From: Desulfotignum sp.
Lineage (GTDB): Bacteria > Desulfobacterota > Desulfobacteria > Desulfobacterales > Desulfobacteraceae
Direction of reading: 5' to 3'
Assembly (NCBI GenBank): GCA_011390635.1
Contig: JAABSA010000010.1
Location: forward strand, 51,954-115,953
Length of the DNA: 64,000 bases
Shown: piece by piece, positions 9,252 through 17,357 of the stretch
How the letters are laid out: each line of letters opens with the position of its first letter
Numbering within the stretch: the first letter of the stretch is position 1
Made by a program: the position numbers and the translations under genes
Notes under the pieces: generated by a model
Told to the model about the DNA's origin: nothing
Seen by the model: only the letters and a program-made list of their open reading frames with translations
The model's database searches: none

Positions 9252-10394
9252 ATGGACCTTAATCCCTGCATGAAGCATCAGCTTATCCGCAAGACGGTCC
9301 GGGAATTTGCGGAAAATGAGATCCGGCCCCGGGCCGCGGAAATGGACAAGGGGCCGGGATTCCCCGATGATCTCATGGAAAAGATGAAGCCGCTGCATTA
9401 TTTCGGCCTCCAGGTGCCAGGGCATCTGGGCGGCGCAGACCTGGATACCGTCAGCTATGCCATTGTGGTGGAGGAGATCTCCCGGGTATCTGCGGCACTG
9501 GGGCTGTGCATTACGGTGCACAACAGTGTGGGGATTTATCCTATCCTCCGGTTCGGTACCAGGGAACAAAAGCAGCAGTTTGTGCCGCCCATGGCAGCGG
9601 GCGAGAGTATCGGTGCATTTTGTCTTACCGAAGCCAATGCCGGTTCCGATGCCGGCGGGGTGGAGACAGTGGCCCGGGAGACGGCCCACGGGTTTGTCAT
9701 CAACGGCACCAAAATTTTTGTGACCAACGGCGGGATCTGCGGCACCATCCTGGTCTTTGCCGTGTCAGACAGTGATCCGGGCAAACCCGGTGTGTTTATC
9801 GTTGAAAACCACACCCCGGGTTTCAGTGTGGGAGAAATCGAAGATTTGTGCGGCATGCGGGCCAATCCCGTGGCATCCTTGTTTTTTGAGGACTGTGCGA
9901 TTCCGGCAGACCACTGCCTGGGAATTCCCGGCCAGGGGCTGAAAATCGGACTGACAGCGCTCGATACAGGCCGTATCGGCATCGCAGCCCAGGCCCTGGG
10001 CATTGCCCAGGCCGCGTTTGAAGAATCCGTTTCCTATGCCCAGGCCCGCCAGCAGTTCAACAAGCCTATCAGCCGGTTCCAGACCATACAGAATTACCTG
10101 GCGGACATGGCTGTCCAGATCGATGCCGCAAGGCTTCTGCTTTATCGTGCCGCTGATGTGAAAGACACCGGCAGGCCGTTTTCTGCCGAAGCTGCTATGG
10201 CCAAGCTCCACTGCAGCACCACGGCACGGATGGTGACCGATCTGGCGGTGCAGATCCATGGGGGATACGGCTACAGCCGGGAATATGACGTGGAGCGGTA
10301 TTTCAGGGATGCCAAGGTCACCGAGATTTATGAGGGCACCAGTGAGATCCAGCGGATGGTCATCGCCCGCCACATTTTGACCCGGCCCACCTGA
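9252..10394 (+). CDS. Acyl-CoA dehydrogenase (short-chain type)
   Basis: A 380-residue FAD-dependent acyl-CoA dehydrogenase of normal family length. It shows FCLTEANAGSDAGG (flavin/substrate loop), the middle beta-domain, and the C-terminal YEGTSEIQRMVIARHIL, whose glutamate is the catalytic base in short-chain members. ATG 9252 gives the usual N-terminus; upstream in-frame codons lie inside the alcohol dehydrogenase gene. It sits 31 bases after that gene and 27 before etfB, so it almost certainly hands electrons to the adjacent EtfBA. Acyl-CoA specificity cannot be read from sequence. Confidence 0.93.
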   Translation: MDLNPCMKHQLIRKTVREFAENEIRPRAAEMDKGPGFPDDLMEKMKPLHYFGLQVPGHLGGADLDTVSYAIVVEEISRVSAALGLCITVHNSVGIYPILRFGTREQKQQFVPPMAAGESIGAFCLTEANAGSDAGGVETVARETAHGFVINGTKIFVTNGGICGTILVFAVSDSDPGKPGVFIVENHTPGFSVGEIEDLCGMRANPVASLFFEDCAIPADHCLGIPGQGLKIGLTALDTGRIGIAAQALGIAQAAFEESVSYAQARQQFNKPISRFQTIQNYLADMAVQIDAARLLLYRAADVKDTGRPFSAEAAMAKLHCSTTARMVTDLAVQIHGGYGYSREYDVERYFRDAKVTEIYEGTSEIQRMVIARHILTRPT

Positions 10395-10421
10395 TATACC
10401 GTATAATATAAAGGCATTTTC

Positions 10422-11279
10422 ATGTTACACATCATTGTCTGCATCAAACAGGTTCCCATGGTATCGGAACTGCCCTGGGACCCCAAGACCGGAACCCTGA
10501 AGCGGGAAACCGCCCAGGGCATGATGGACCCGGCTGCCCGGCGTGCCCTGGAGGCAGCCCTGCAAATAAAGGCAAAAACGGACCGGGACCAGGTGTATAT
10601 TACAACGGTATCCATGGGGCCGCCCATGGCTGAAGAGATTTTGTATGAGGCAAGGGCCCTGGGCGCAGACCAGGGGGTGCTGCTCACAGACCCGTGCATG
10701 GCAGGAGCAGATACCTGTATGACCGCAAATATCCTGGGAAAATTTATCCGGGATCACTGCCCGGATGCCGGTTTGATTCTGTGCGGGTCCATGTCCAGTG
10801 ACAGCGAGACAGCCCAGGTGGGACCCCAGCTGGCGGAAGAACTGGATATCCCGGCCATCGGATATGCCCGGCGCCTGGAACTGGATGATCACTGCATCCG
10901 GGTGGAGCGCCACGTGGATGATTTCATGGAACTGCTGGAAATGGACCTTCCGGGCCTGGTAACCATCGACCATGCCGGAGAATCCGATCTGTATACCCCC
11001 CGGTATGTGGCGTTGGCAGGCGTGGAAGCCGCGTTCAAAACCCGTGATATCCGGGTGATGGACAGAACTGCACTGGGGCTGGACAACGATTTCAATGCCC
11101 TGGCTTCTTCTCCCACAAAAATCATTGAGGTGTATTCCCCGATCACCAGAAAAGAGAATCGGGTGTTGACGGGTGCAGTGAAAAAAATGGTGGATACTCT
11201 GTTTGACGATTACGGAAAAATAATTTCCAGTGCCATGGGAAAAGATTTGAAAACACATGACCACGAAGGGGATGCATGA
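10422..11279 (+). CDS. etfB: Electron transfer flavoprotein subunit beta (second set)
   Basis: A 285-residue EtfB/FixA-family protein, longer than the first copy and clearly diverged from it. It has the N-terminal IIVCIKQVPMVSELPWD, the MMDPAARRALEAALQIK helix, and CGSMSSDSETAQVGPQLAEEL in the nucleotide-binding region. AAAGG lies 7 bases before ATG 10422. Its stop overlaps the start of the following etfA by 4 bases (ATGA), implying translational coupling. Linked to the upstream acyl-CoA dehydrogenase. Confidence 0.93.
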   Translation: MLHIIVCIKQVPMVSELPWDPKTGTLKRETAQGMMDPAARRALEAALQIKAKTDRDQVYITTVSMGPPMAEEILYEARALGADQGVLLTDPCMAGADTCMTANILGKFIRDHCPDAGLILCGSMSSDSETAQVGPQLAEELDIPAIGYARRLELDDHCIRVERHVDDFMELLEMDLPGLVTIDHAGESDLYTPRYVALAGVEAAFKTRDIRVMDRTALGLDNDFNALASSPTKIIEVYSPITRKENRVLTGAVKKMVDTLFDDYGKIISSAMGKDLKTHDHEGDA

Positions 11280-12274
11280 TTTTGGAAAAACAGATCTGGG
11301 TATGGGCAGATTACAGAAATTATTTCCACAGCCGTGTCACCCTCCAGATTCTGGCCCGGGCCAGCGTTCTGGCAAAAAAAAACAATGCAGTCGTGTGTGC
11401 CGTAGTGTTCGGGGACCGGGTGGATGCATATGCGGGAGAATATATCGCCCATGGCGCGCAAAAGGTCTATGTCATTGATGACCCGGCCCTGAAAGTCTAT
11501 AATGTGGAATCATATGCCTTTTTATTGTCCACACTGGCCAGGCAGTATGCGCCACAAATTCTGTTGATCGGTGCGACCCGTTTCGGCCAGGAGATCGCTC
11601 CCCGGGTGGCCAAGCAGCTGGACACCGGTCTGACCGCCGACTGCATTGACCTGGACATGGATGACACCGGCCGACTGGTGCAGGTAGCGCCGTCATTCGG
11701 CGGCAACCTCATCGCCAAAATCATCACTCCCCATACCCGGCCCCAGATGGCTACTGTCCGACCCGGCACCTTCCAGGAACTGCCCCATGACGATGATGCT
11801 ACAGGAGAAAAAATACGCCGTCCCCTTCCTGAAAACATGCCAAAACCAAGGGTCCGGTGTCTGAAATCCGAGTTGCAGCAGGCCCGGGTTCGGAAAATCG
11901 AAACTGCGGATATCGTCATCACGGGGGGCCGGGGCATGGGATCCAAAGGTAAATTCAAAAAATTGCTTGATCTGGCATACTTGCTGAATGCGGAAGTCGG
12001 GGCCACCCGGCCTGTGGTCTATGCCGACTGGATTTCCCAAGAGGCACTGGTGGGGCAGGCCGGCAAGCATATCCGGCCAAAGGTGCTGTTTTCCTTCGGC
12101 ATCAGCGGCGCCATACAGCACACGGCAGCCCTGGCCGATGCACGGTTCATCGTGGCGGTGAACAAAAACCCCAATGCCACCATGATGAAGCTGGCGGACG
12201 TAGCCCTGGTAGCGGATGCCAACCAGGTCTGTTCGGGCATCATCCGGGCGTTGAAAGACAGAATCAGAAACTGA
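11276..12274 (+). CDS. etfA: Electron transfer flavoprotein subunit alpha (second set)
   Basis: A 332-residue EtfA/FixB-family protein that overlaps etfB by 4 bases. The C-terminal FAD domain carries TGGRGMGSKG, then SFGISGAIQHTAAL and AVNKNPNATMMKLADVALVAD, the family signature. The position occupied by GSSR or GATR in EtfA reads GATRPVVYADW. With the preceding dehydrogenase and EtfB it forms a complete acyl-CoA oxidation module. Whether this set is bifurcating or simply delivers to the upstream membrane oxidoreductase cannot be decided by eye. Confidence 0.93.
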   Translation: MILEKQIWVWADYRNYFHSRVTLQILARASVLAKKNNAVVCAVVFGDRVDAYAGEYIAHGAQKVYVIDDPALKVYNVESYAFLLSTLARQYAPQILLIGATRFGQEIAPRVAKQLDTGLTADCIDLDMDDTGRLVQVAPSFGGNLIAKIITPHTRPQMATVRPGTFQELPHDDDATGEKIRRPLPENMPKPRVRCLKSELQQARVRKIETADIVITGGRGMGSKGKFKKLLDLAYLLNAEVGATRPVVYADWISQEALVGQAGKHIRPKVLFSFGISGAIQHTAALADARFIVAVNKNPNATMMKLADVALVADANQVCSGIIRALKDRIRN

Positions 12275-12290
12275 TACTTGCAGAATACTG

Positions 12291-12557
12291 TTATTTGGAT
12301 TGGTAGTTCTTGACAGAGCGGATCTCACCGTTTTCCGCCAGGAGTTTGAACACCTTGTAGCCCCGATCCCCCACGAACATTGATTTGCCCACACCACTGG
12401 CGGAGATAGGGCTTTTATAGCTGAGAACAACGATCCAGAACCGGTCGTCATCGGTCATCTCAGCCTCCTCAAACAGAATTTTTCCCAGGTCATGATCTGG
12501 ATAGAGTTTTTGCAAGTGTTCTATGGCTCTGGATGACGCGTCATTGACATTTATCAT
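12291..12557 (-). CDS. Small hypothetical protein
   Basis: An 88-residue soluble, mildly acidic protein convergent with etfA, with only 16 bases between the stops. The start at 12557 follows GGAGG with 7-base spacing on the minus strand, which supports it as a real gene. The sequence runs MINVNDASSRAIEHL, then a central RFWIVVLSYKSP strand and a C-terminal KVFKLLAENGEIRSVK. No membrane segment, cysteine motif or signal peptide. The pattern loosely recalls small PepSY-like or stress-type alpha/beta proteins, but no family is recognised. Confidence 0.65.
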   Translation of the reverse strand: MINVNDASSRAIEHLQKLYPDHDLGKILFEEAEMTDDDRFWIVVLSYKSPISASGVGKSMFVGDRGYKVFKLLAENGEIRSVKNYQSK

Positions 12558-12698
12558 GTTGCTGCCTCCGTAAATCGTTATATCCGAACCGGACAAACTT
12601 CATCATATTTGCTGGGTAACTTCCCAGAATCGGATAATACCTTAAAACAAGGAAAAAGGAAATGACAGGATAATTGCCGGCAGGACGATCACAGGTCG

Positions 12699-12746
12699 GT
12701 ACTTTCCGCACTTTATTTGAACAAAAGAAAAGGGTGCGGAAAGTAC
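12699..12746. repeat. Perfect 13-bp inverted repeat
   Basis: Arms 12699-12711 and 12734-12746 (GTACTTTCCGCAC and its complement) flank a 22-base A/T-rich loop. It lies in the ~400-base gap between the divergently read small protein and the desulfidase gene. It could be a paired operator site or a long hairpin; no T-tract follows. Confidence 0.6.
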
Positions 12747-12785
12747 GACAGGTAAAAAATTGTATCCTGCCCGGCAAGTATCCGG

Positions 12786-12857
12786 CCCCTGTTGCTGAGC
12801 TGTGTCCGGCCCGAGGTTGGGTAATCTGATGGTCCGGTCACAGGGTATCAACAGGGG
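12786..12857 (+). ncRNA. Structured leader element upstream of desulfidase gene
   Basis: Nested complementary arms predict one long hairpin: an outer 9-bp stem (12786-12794 with 12849-12857), a 5+5 internal loop, and an inner 10-bp stem with one mismatch (12800-12809 with 12834-12843) closing a 24-base apical region. It starts about 170 bases and ends about 100 bases before the CyuA-like start codon. The nested form suggests a cis-acting RNA or attenuator, but it resembles no riboswitch class I recognise and the role is inferred. Confidence 0.4.
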
Positions 12858-12955
12858 TTCACCGCGTGCAGCACAATTTCAATTGTTTTTTGCCGATAAC
12901 CAAGGTAACCTCTAACACTTATGCCATGGAGGAAAATCTAAAATCAGGAACAATC

Positions 12956-14236
12956 ATGGAAAAAACAGACAAACGGTATCGGGCGTATCTGAATATTCTG
13001 GGCGAAGAACTGGTTCCGGCCATGGGGTGCACCGAACCTATTGCCGTTGCCTATGCTGCAGCCCGGGCAACCGCGGTGCTGGGCAGCCAGCCGGAAAGGG
13101 TGTTGATCGAAGCCAGTGAGAATATCATTAAAAATGTAAAAAGTGTGGTGGTTCCCAATACAGGCGGGCTGCGGGGCATTGCAGCAGCCGCGGCAGCCGG
13201 CATTACAGCAGGGGAACCAGATAAGATCCTGGAAGTTATCTCCTGTGTGGATGATGCAGGGCGAAAGAAAATAGCGGTTTTTCTGGATACAAGGCAAATC
13301 ACGGTCTCGAAAATCGATACCAGACTGATATTTGATCTTGCCGTCACTGTTTACAGCGGTGATGCAAGTGCCATGGTGCAGATTTCCCATTTCCATACCA
13401 ACATTGTCCTGATAAAAAAAGATGAGGACATTATTTACCGGAATCAGGATTGCGATGAGATCAATACCACGGTCCTGACAGACCGTTCCATACTGAATGT
13501 AAAGGATATCCTTGAATTTGCAGCATCTGTATCCGTACAGGATGTTGCAGTGCTGCTGGAACAGCTCATTGCCTGCAATACAAAGATTGCAGAACAGGGA
13601 TTGAAAGGTGATTGGGGTGCAAACATCGGGTCTGTGCTGCTGGACACCTGGGGGGATGACATAAAGGTGCGGGCCAAAGCCATGGCTGCCGCCGGGTCAG
13701 ATGCCAGGATGAGTGGTTGCGAGCTGCCGGTGGTGATCGTGTCAGGCTCCGGCAACCAGGGAATTGCAGCATCCGTGCCCGTGATAGTGTATGCCCGGCA
13801 CATGGGGCTTGACAAGGAAACCTTGCACAGGGCCCTGGTGGTATCCACCCTGGTGACCATTCACCAAAAAACAGGGATCGGCAGACTGTCAGCATACTGC
13901 GGTGCGGTCAGTGCAGGGGTGGGTGCAGGTGCCGGTATTGCATGGCTCCACGGGGGGCGTTTCAGGGAAGTGGCCCACACCATTGTCAATGCCCTTGCCA
14001 TGGTTTCCGGCATCATATGTGACGGGGCAAAACCATCCTGTGCCGCCAAAATAGCTGTTTCCGTGGAAGCCGGGCTCCTGGGGTTTTATATGTTTCAAAA
14101 AGGCCAGCAGTTTTACGGCGGGGATGGCATCGTTACAAAAGGGGTTGAAAACACCATTGCCAACATCGGCCGACTCGGCAAACAAGGCATGCGGGAAACC
14201 GATAAAGAAATTATTCGCATCATGCTGGGGGAATGA
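12956..14236 (+). CDS. CyuA/YhaM (UPF0597) family Fe-S L-cysteine desulfidase
   Basis: A 426-residue member of the UPF0597/CyuA family, [4Fe-4S] enzymes related to L-serine dehydratase alpha chains. Characterised members split L-cysteine to pyruvate, ammonia and sulfide. The N-terminal AMGCTEPIAVAYAAA holds the first cluster cysteine (C25). Further cysteines lie in SAYCGAVSAGVGAG and IICDGAKPSCAAK, fitting a cluster-binding set, along with VVIVSGSGNQGIAAS. The start at 12956 follows AGGAA and matches family length; an upstream in-frame ATG at 12926 lacks a ribosome site. It stands alone, with a long structured upstream region. Serine or another amino acid remains possible as substrate. Confidence 0.85.
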   Translation: MEKTDKRYRAYLNILGEELVPAMGCTEPIAVAYAAARATAVLGSQPERVLIEASENIIKNVKSVVVPNTGGLRGIAAAAAAGITAGEPDKILEVISCVDDAGRKKIAVFLDTRQITVSKIDTRLIFDLAVTVYSGDASAMVQISHFHTNIVLIKKDEDIIYRNQDCDEINTTVLTDRSILNVKDILEFAASVSVQDVAVLLEQLIACNTKIAEQGLKGDWGANIGSVLLDTWGDDIKVRAKAMAAAGSDARMSGCELPVVIVSGSGNQGIAASVPVIVYARHMGLDKETLHRALVVSTLVTIHQKTGIGRLSAYCGAVSAGVGAGAGIAWLHGGRFREVAHTIVNALAMVSGIICDGAKPSCAAKIAVSVEAGLLGFYMFQKGQQFYGGDGIVTKGVENTIANIGRLGKQGMRETDKEIIRIMLGE

Positions 14237-14481
14237 CCGGCGACTGAAAACATCCCCCGGCCTGATGATGCCGGGCCTGGGTTATCTGCTGGTGGGGGAA
14301 CTGGATCTGCTGCATACCCTGGCCTATGACGGCATAGGATGTTTGTCGAAGGGGGCCGGAACATTCTGAATGTATTGTCTGATATACCCGGATGCGCTGT
14401 TTTTGGCGTTGCAAAGCCACCGGAATAGTTCTATATATCATAATATTGAAACCAACAGATGGACAAAAATGGAGGCGGGCC

Positions 14482-14790
14482 ATGGGTATCAAGAAGCAAT
14501 ATTTACATACCAGACCGGTTTGCAAGGTCACCTTCCGATTGTCAAAGCAAGAGACCAATGATGCGAAACAGGTGTTTCTTGTCGGTGAATTCAATCACTG
14601 GGATGAGGTTGGAACTCCCATGAAAGCGTTGAAAAAAGGAGACTTCACAGTTACTCTTGATCTTGAAACAGGACGGGACTACCGGTTCAGGTATTTTTTT
14701 GATCGTCTTTACTGGGGCAATGACCCTGAAGCAGACCGGTATGAGTATTGTTCTTTTGGAAACTGTGACAACTCAATCGTGAGTCTATAG
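14482..14790 (+). CDS. Free-standing CBM48/isoamylase-N-like glycogen-binding protein
   Basis: A 102-residue protein consisting of a single carbohydrate-binding module 48-like domain: KVTFRLSKQ, then the typical VFLVGEFNHWDEVGTPMKAL and LDLETGRDYRFRYFFD with WGNDPEADRY. Such domains bind glycogen or starch, or regulate enzymes such as AMPK. Here it is not attached to any enzyme. The start at 14482 is set by GGAGG 6 bases upstream. It lies 55 bases before glycogen phosphorylase, separated by a hairpin, suggesting it targets that enzyme to glycogen. That role is inferred from context. Confidence 0.82.
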   Translation: MGIKKQYLHTRPVCKVTFRLSKQETNDAKQVFLVGEFNHWDEVGTPMKALKKGDFTVTLDLETGRDYRFRYFFDRLYWGNDPEADRYEYCSFGNCDNSIVSL

Positions 14791-14818
14791 CCGTCATGCA
14801 ATAAGCTCTGCATGACGG
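14791..14818 (+). terminator. Hairpin between CBM48 gene and glycogen phosphorylase
   Basis: A perfect 10-bp stem (14791-14800 with 14809-14818, loop 8) starts right after the CBM48 stop. A run of seven T follows about 10 bases later, just before the next ribosome site. It could be a partial terminator lowering read-through into the phosphorylase gene, or a processing/stability hairpin. Confidence 0.5.
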
Positions 14819-14845
14819 GCCCAATCAGTTTTTTTGGAGGATTTC

Positions 14846-17323
14846 ATGCTGGATCATCACCATAATCCTGTTGACGGCAACCAATGTCCGGGGTCTGAAG
14901 CCGACAGGCTGAAACAGGATATTTTTCGCAATATCCGGTTCAATCTTGGACTGGATCCTTTGGAAATGAATCGATATACCTGTTTTATGGGACTGGCCCT
15001 GAGTGTGAAGGAGCGCCTGATCAGCAAATGGATCGAAACCCAGAAGTTCTGCAGGGATATCCTGGCCAAGCGGGTATTCTATCTTTCTCTGGAATTTCTG
15101 CCCGGCCGATTTTTAAAAAACTACCTGATTTCACTGGGACTGGAAACACCGACGGAGCAGGTTCTGTCGGAACTGGGGTTTGACCTGGATATCCTGGAGG
15201 AAGAAGAGTGGGATGCCGGCCTTGGGAATGGCGGACTCGGACGGCTGGCCTCCTGCTATATGGATTCCATTGCACGGCTCAGGCTGCCGGGATACGGGTA
15301 TGGCATCCGCTATGATTTCGGCATTTTTTATCAGGTGCTGGAAAACGGATATCAGCAGGAAAAAAGCGACAACTGGATGCGCAGGGGTAATCCCTGGGAG
15401 ATTGTTCGGTTTGAAAATATTCACCGGATTCAGTTCTACGGACGTTCGGAATCCTACACAGATATCCATGGACACCAGCGGTACCGATGGGTGGATACCC
15501 AGGACGTCATGGCACTGGCCTGTGATGTTCTGGTACCGGGAATTCATGATGATTTCGTCACCAACATGCGGTTGTGGACAGCCCGATCCAGCCGGGAGTT
15601 TGACCTTGACTTTTTCAATAAGGGAGATTACATCGGTGCGGTTGAGGCCAAGGTTATCAGCGAAACCATCTCCAAAGTATTGTACCCCAGCGATGAAATC
15701 GAAAAAGGCAGGGAACTGAGGCTGAAGCAGCAGTATTTCTTTGTTTCAGCCTCCCTCCAGGATATTATCCGGCAGTATCTGTCGGACCACCGGTCCTTTT
15801 CCGGATTTTCCGACTGGGCAGCCATCCAGCTGAATGACACCCATCCGTCTATTGCCATCCCGGAACTGATGCGGTTGTTCATGGATGTATACGGGCTTGG
15901 CTGGGATGAGGCCTGGACCATATGTGAAAAGTCGTTTGCCTACACCAACCATACCGTACTTCCAGAGGCATTGGAAACATGGCCGGTGGATCTGATTGCC
16001 CGGCTGCTGCCCCGTCATATCGATATCATCCATGAAATCAACCACCGGTTTCTGGATCTCCTTGAAAACCAGTATCCGGGCAGCAATGATCTGGCACAAA
16101 GGTTATCCATCATCGGGGAGGAAGGCCGAAAAAAGGTCCGGATGGCCCATCTGGCAATTGTCGGCAGCCATTCCGTCAACGGGGTGGCTGCCCTGCATTC
16201 CGACATCCTGAAAACCGGATTGTTTAAAGAATTCAACGCGGTTTATCCTGGGCGTTTCAAAAATGTGACCAACGGGATCACCCCCAGAAGATGGCTGTAT
16301 CAATCCAATCCGGATCTGTCCCGGCTGATTACATCTGTGATCGGTCCGGAATGGTTGTCAGAGCTGGACCGGCTCAGACAATTGATGCCGTATGCTGATG
16401 ATGCTTCTTTTCAGGCAAAGTGGCAGAAGGTCAAGATGGAAAACAAGAAACGGCTGGCCAGGTATGCACTGAGAAAAACCGGGACTGGTGTGAATCCCCA
16501 TTCCCTTTTTGATATCCATGCCAAACGGATACATGAATACAAACGTCAGCTGCTCAATATCCTTCATGTGATTTTTCTTTATAACCATATCCGTCAGTAT
16601 CCTGAGGGTGGTGATATCAGACGTACTTTTTTCTTTGCCGGGAAAGCCGCACCCGCCTATTTTATGGCCAAACTGATTATCAAACTGATTACATCTGTCT
16701 CACAGGTTATCAGCAGAGATCCTTTGGTCAGAGAAAAACTCAGTGTCATTTTTCTTCCCAACTACTGTATTTCCCAGGCGGAAAAACTCATTCCGGCCGC
16801 AGATGTTTCCGAACAGATCTCCACGGCCGGCCTGGAAGCATCCGGCACAGGCAATATGAAGTTCGCATTGAACGGGGCACTTACCATCGGCACGCTGGAT
16901 GGGGCCAACGTGGAAATCATGGAGGAAGTCGGAAAAGAAAATATTTTTATTTTTGGGCTTACTTCCGATGAGGTGGTGAAAACAAGACAGCAAGGATATG
17001 ATCCAAGAAAGGTGTACGAAGAAAACCAAGATCTCAAAAACGTTATCGATCTGATTGATGCCGGTCATTTTTCGCCGGAATCGCCGGATCTTTTCAAGCC
17101 CATTGTTCAGTCGCTGCTGGATCATGGAGATTATTATCTGGTTCTGGCGGATTTTGCCGATTATGTGCGGACACAGCAGGCGGTTGCCAAAACATACGAG
17201 TCAACGGCCCGGTGGACAAGGATGTCGATTCTGAATACGGCCACTATGGGAAAATTTTCCAGTGACCGGTCGGTCATGGAATATGCAAGGAACATATGGG
17301 GGGCTCAGCCGCTTCCTGAATAA
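14846..17323 (+). CDS. glgP: Glycogen/starch alpha-glucan phosphorylase
   Basis: An 825-residue GT35 phosphorylase, releasing glucose-1-phosphate from glycogen with a PLP cofactor. The length is typical of GlgP/MalP. Family motifs run throughout: LPGRFLKNYL near the N-terminus, GNGGLGRLASCYMDS, YGYGIRYDFGIF, QLNDTHPSIAIPELMR, VTNGITPRRWL, and the PLP site EASGTGNMKFALNGAL with lysine at about 672. ATG 14846 lies 5 bases after GGAGG. Its neighbours are a free CBM48 protein and an EAL-HDOD regulator on the same strand. Confidence 0.96.
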   Translation: MLDHHHNPVDGNQCPGSEADRLKQDIFRNIRFNLGLDPLEMNRYTCFMGLALSVKERLISKWIETQKFCRDILAKRVFYLSLEFLPGRFLKNYLISLGLETPTEQVLSELGFDLDILEEEEWDAGLGNGGLGRLASCYMDSIARLRLPGYGYGIRYDFGIFYQVLENGYQQEKSDNWMRRGNPWEIVRFENIHRIQFYGRSESYTDIHGHQRYRWVDTQDVMALACDVLVPGIHDDFVTNMRLWTARSSREFDLDFFNKGDYIGAVEAKVISETISKVLYPSDEIEKGRELRLKQQYFFVSASLQDIIRQYLSDHRSFSGFSDWAAIQLNDTHPSIAIPELMRLFMDVYGLGWDEAWTICEKSFAYTNHTVLPEALETWPVDLIARLLPRHIDIIHEINHRFLDLLENQYPGSNDLAQRLSIIGEEGRKKVRMAHLAIVGSHSVNGVAALHSDILKTGLFKEFNAVYPGRFKNVTNGITPRRWLYQSNPDLSRLITSVIGPEWLSELDRLRQLMPYADDASFQAKWQKVKMENKKRLARYALRKTGTGVNPHSLFDIHAKRIHEYKRQLLNILHVIFLYNHIRQYPEGGDIRRTFFFAGKAAPAYFMAKLIIKLITSVSQVISRDPLVREKLSVIFLPNYCISQAEKLIPAADVSEQISTAGLEASGTGNMKFALNGALTIGTLDGANVEIMEEVGKENIFIFGLTSDEVVKTRQQGYDPRKVYEENQDLKNVIDLIDAGHFSPESPDLFKPIVQSLLDHGDYYLVLADFADYVRTQQAVAKTYESTARWTRMSILNTATMGKFSSDRSVMEYARNIWGAQPLPE

Positions 17324-17357
17324 CCGATGCCGAAATGGATGGAAAGGATGAATCAAG

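Noticed and set aside
12866..12955. Longer N-terminus for the desulfidase
   Set aside because: The added 30 residues are not typical of the family and the codon at 12866 lacks a ribosome site; 12956 fits better.
14237..14481. Coding-like frame between the desulfidase and CBM48 genes
   Set aside because: Lacks a credible start and ribosome site; a CCCGGC/GCCGGG hairpin is present but no T-tract; I see nothing firm.
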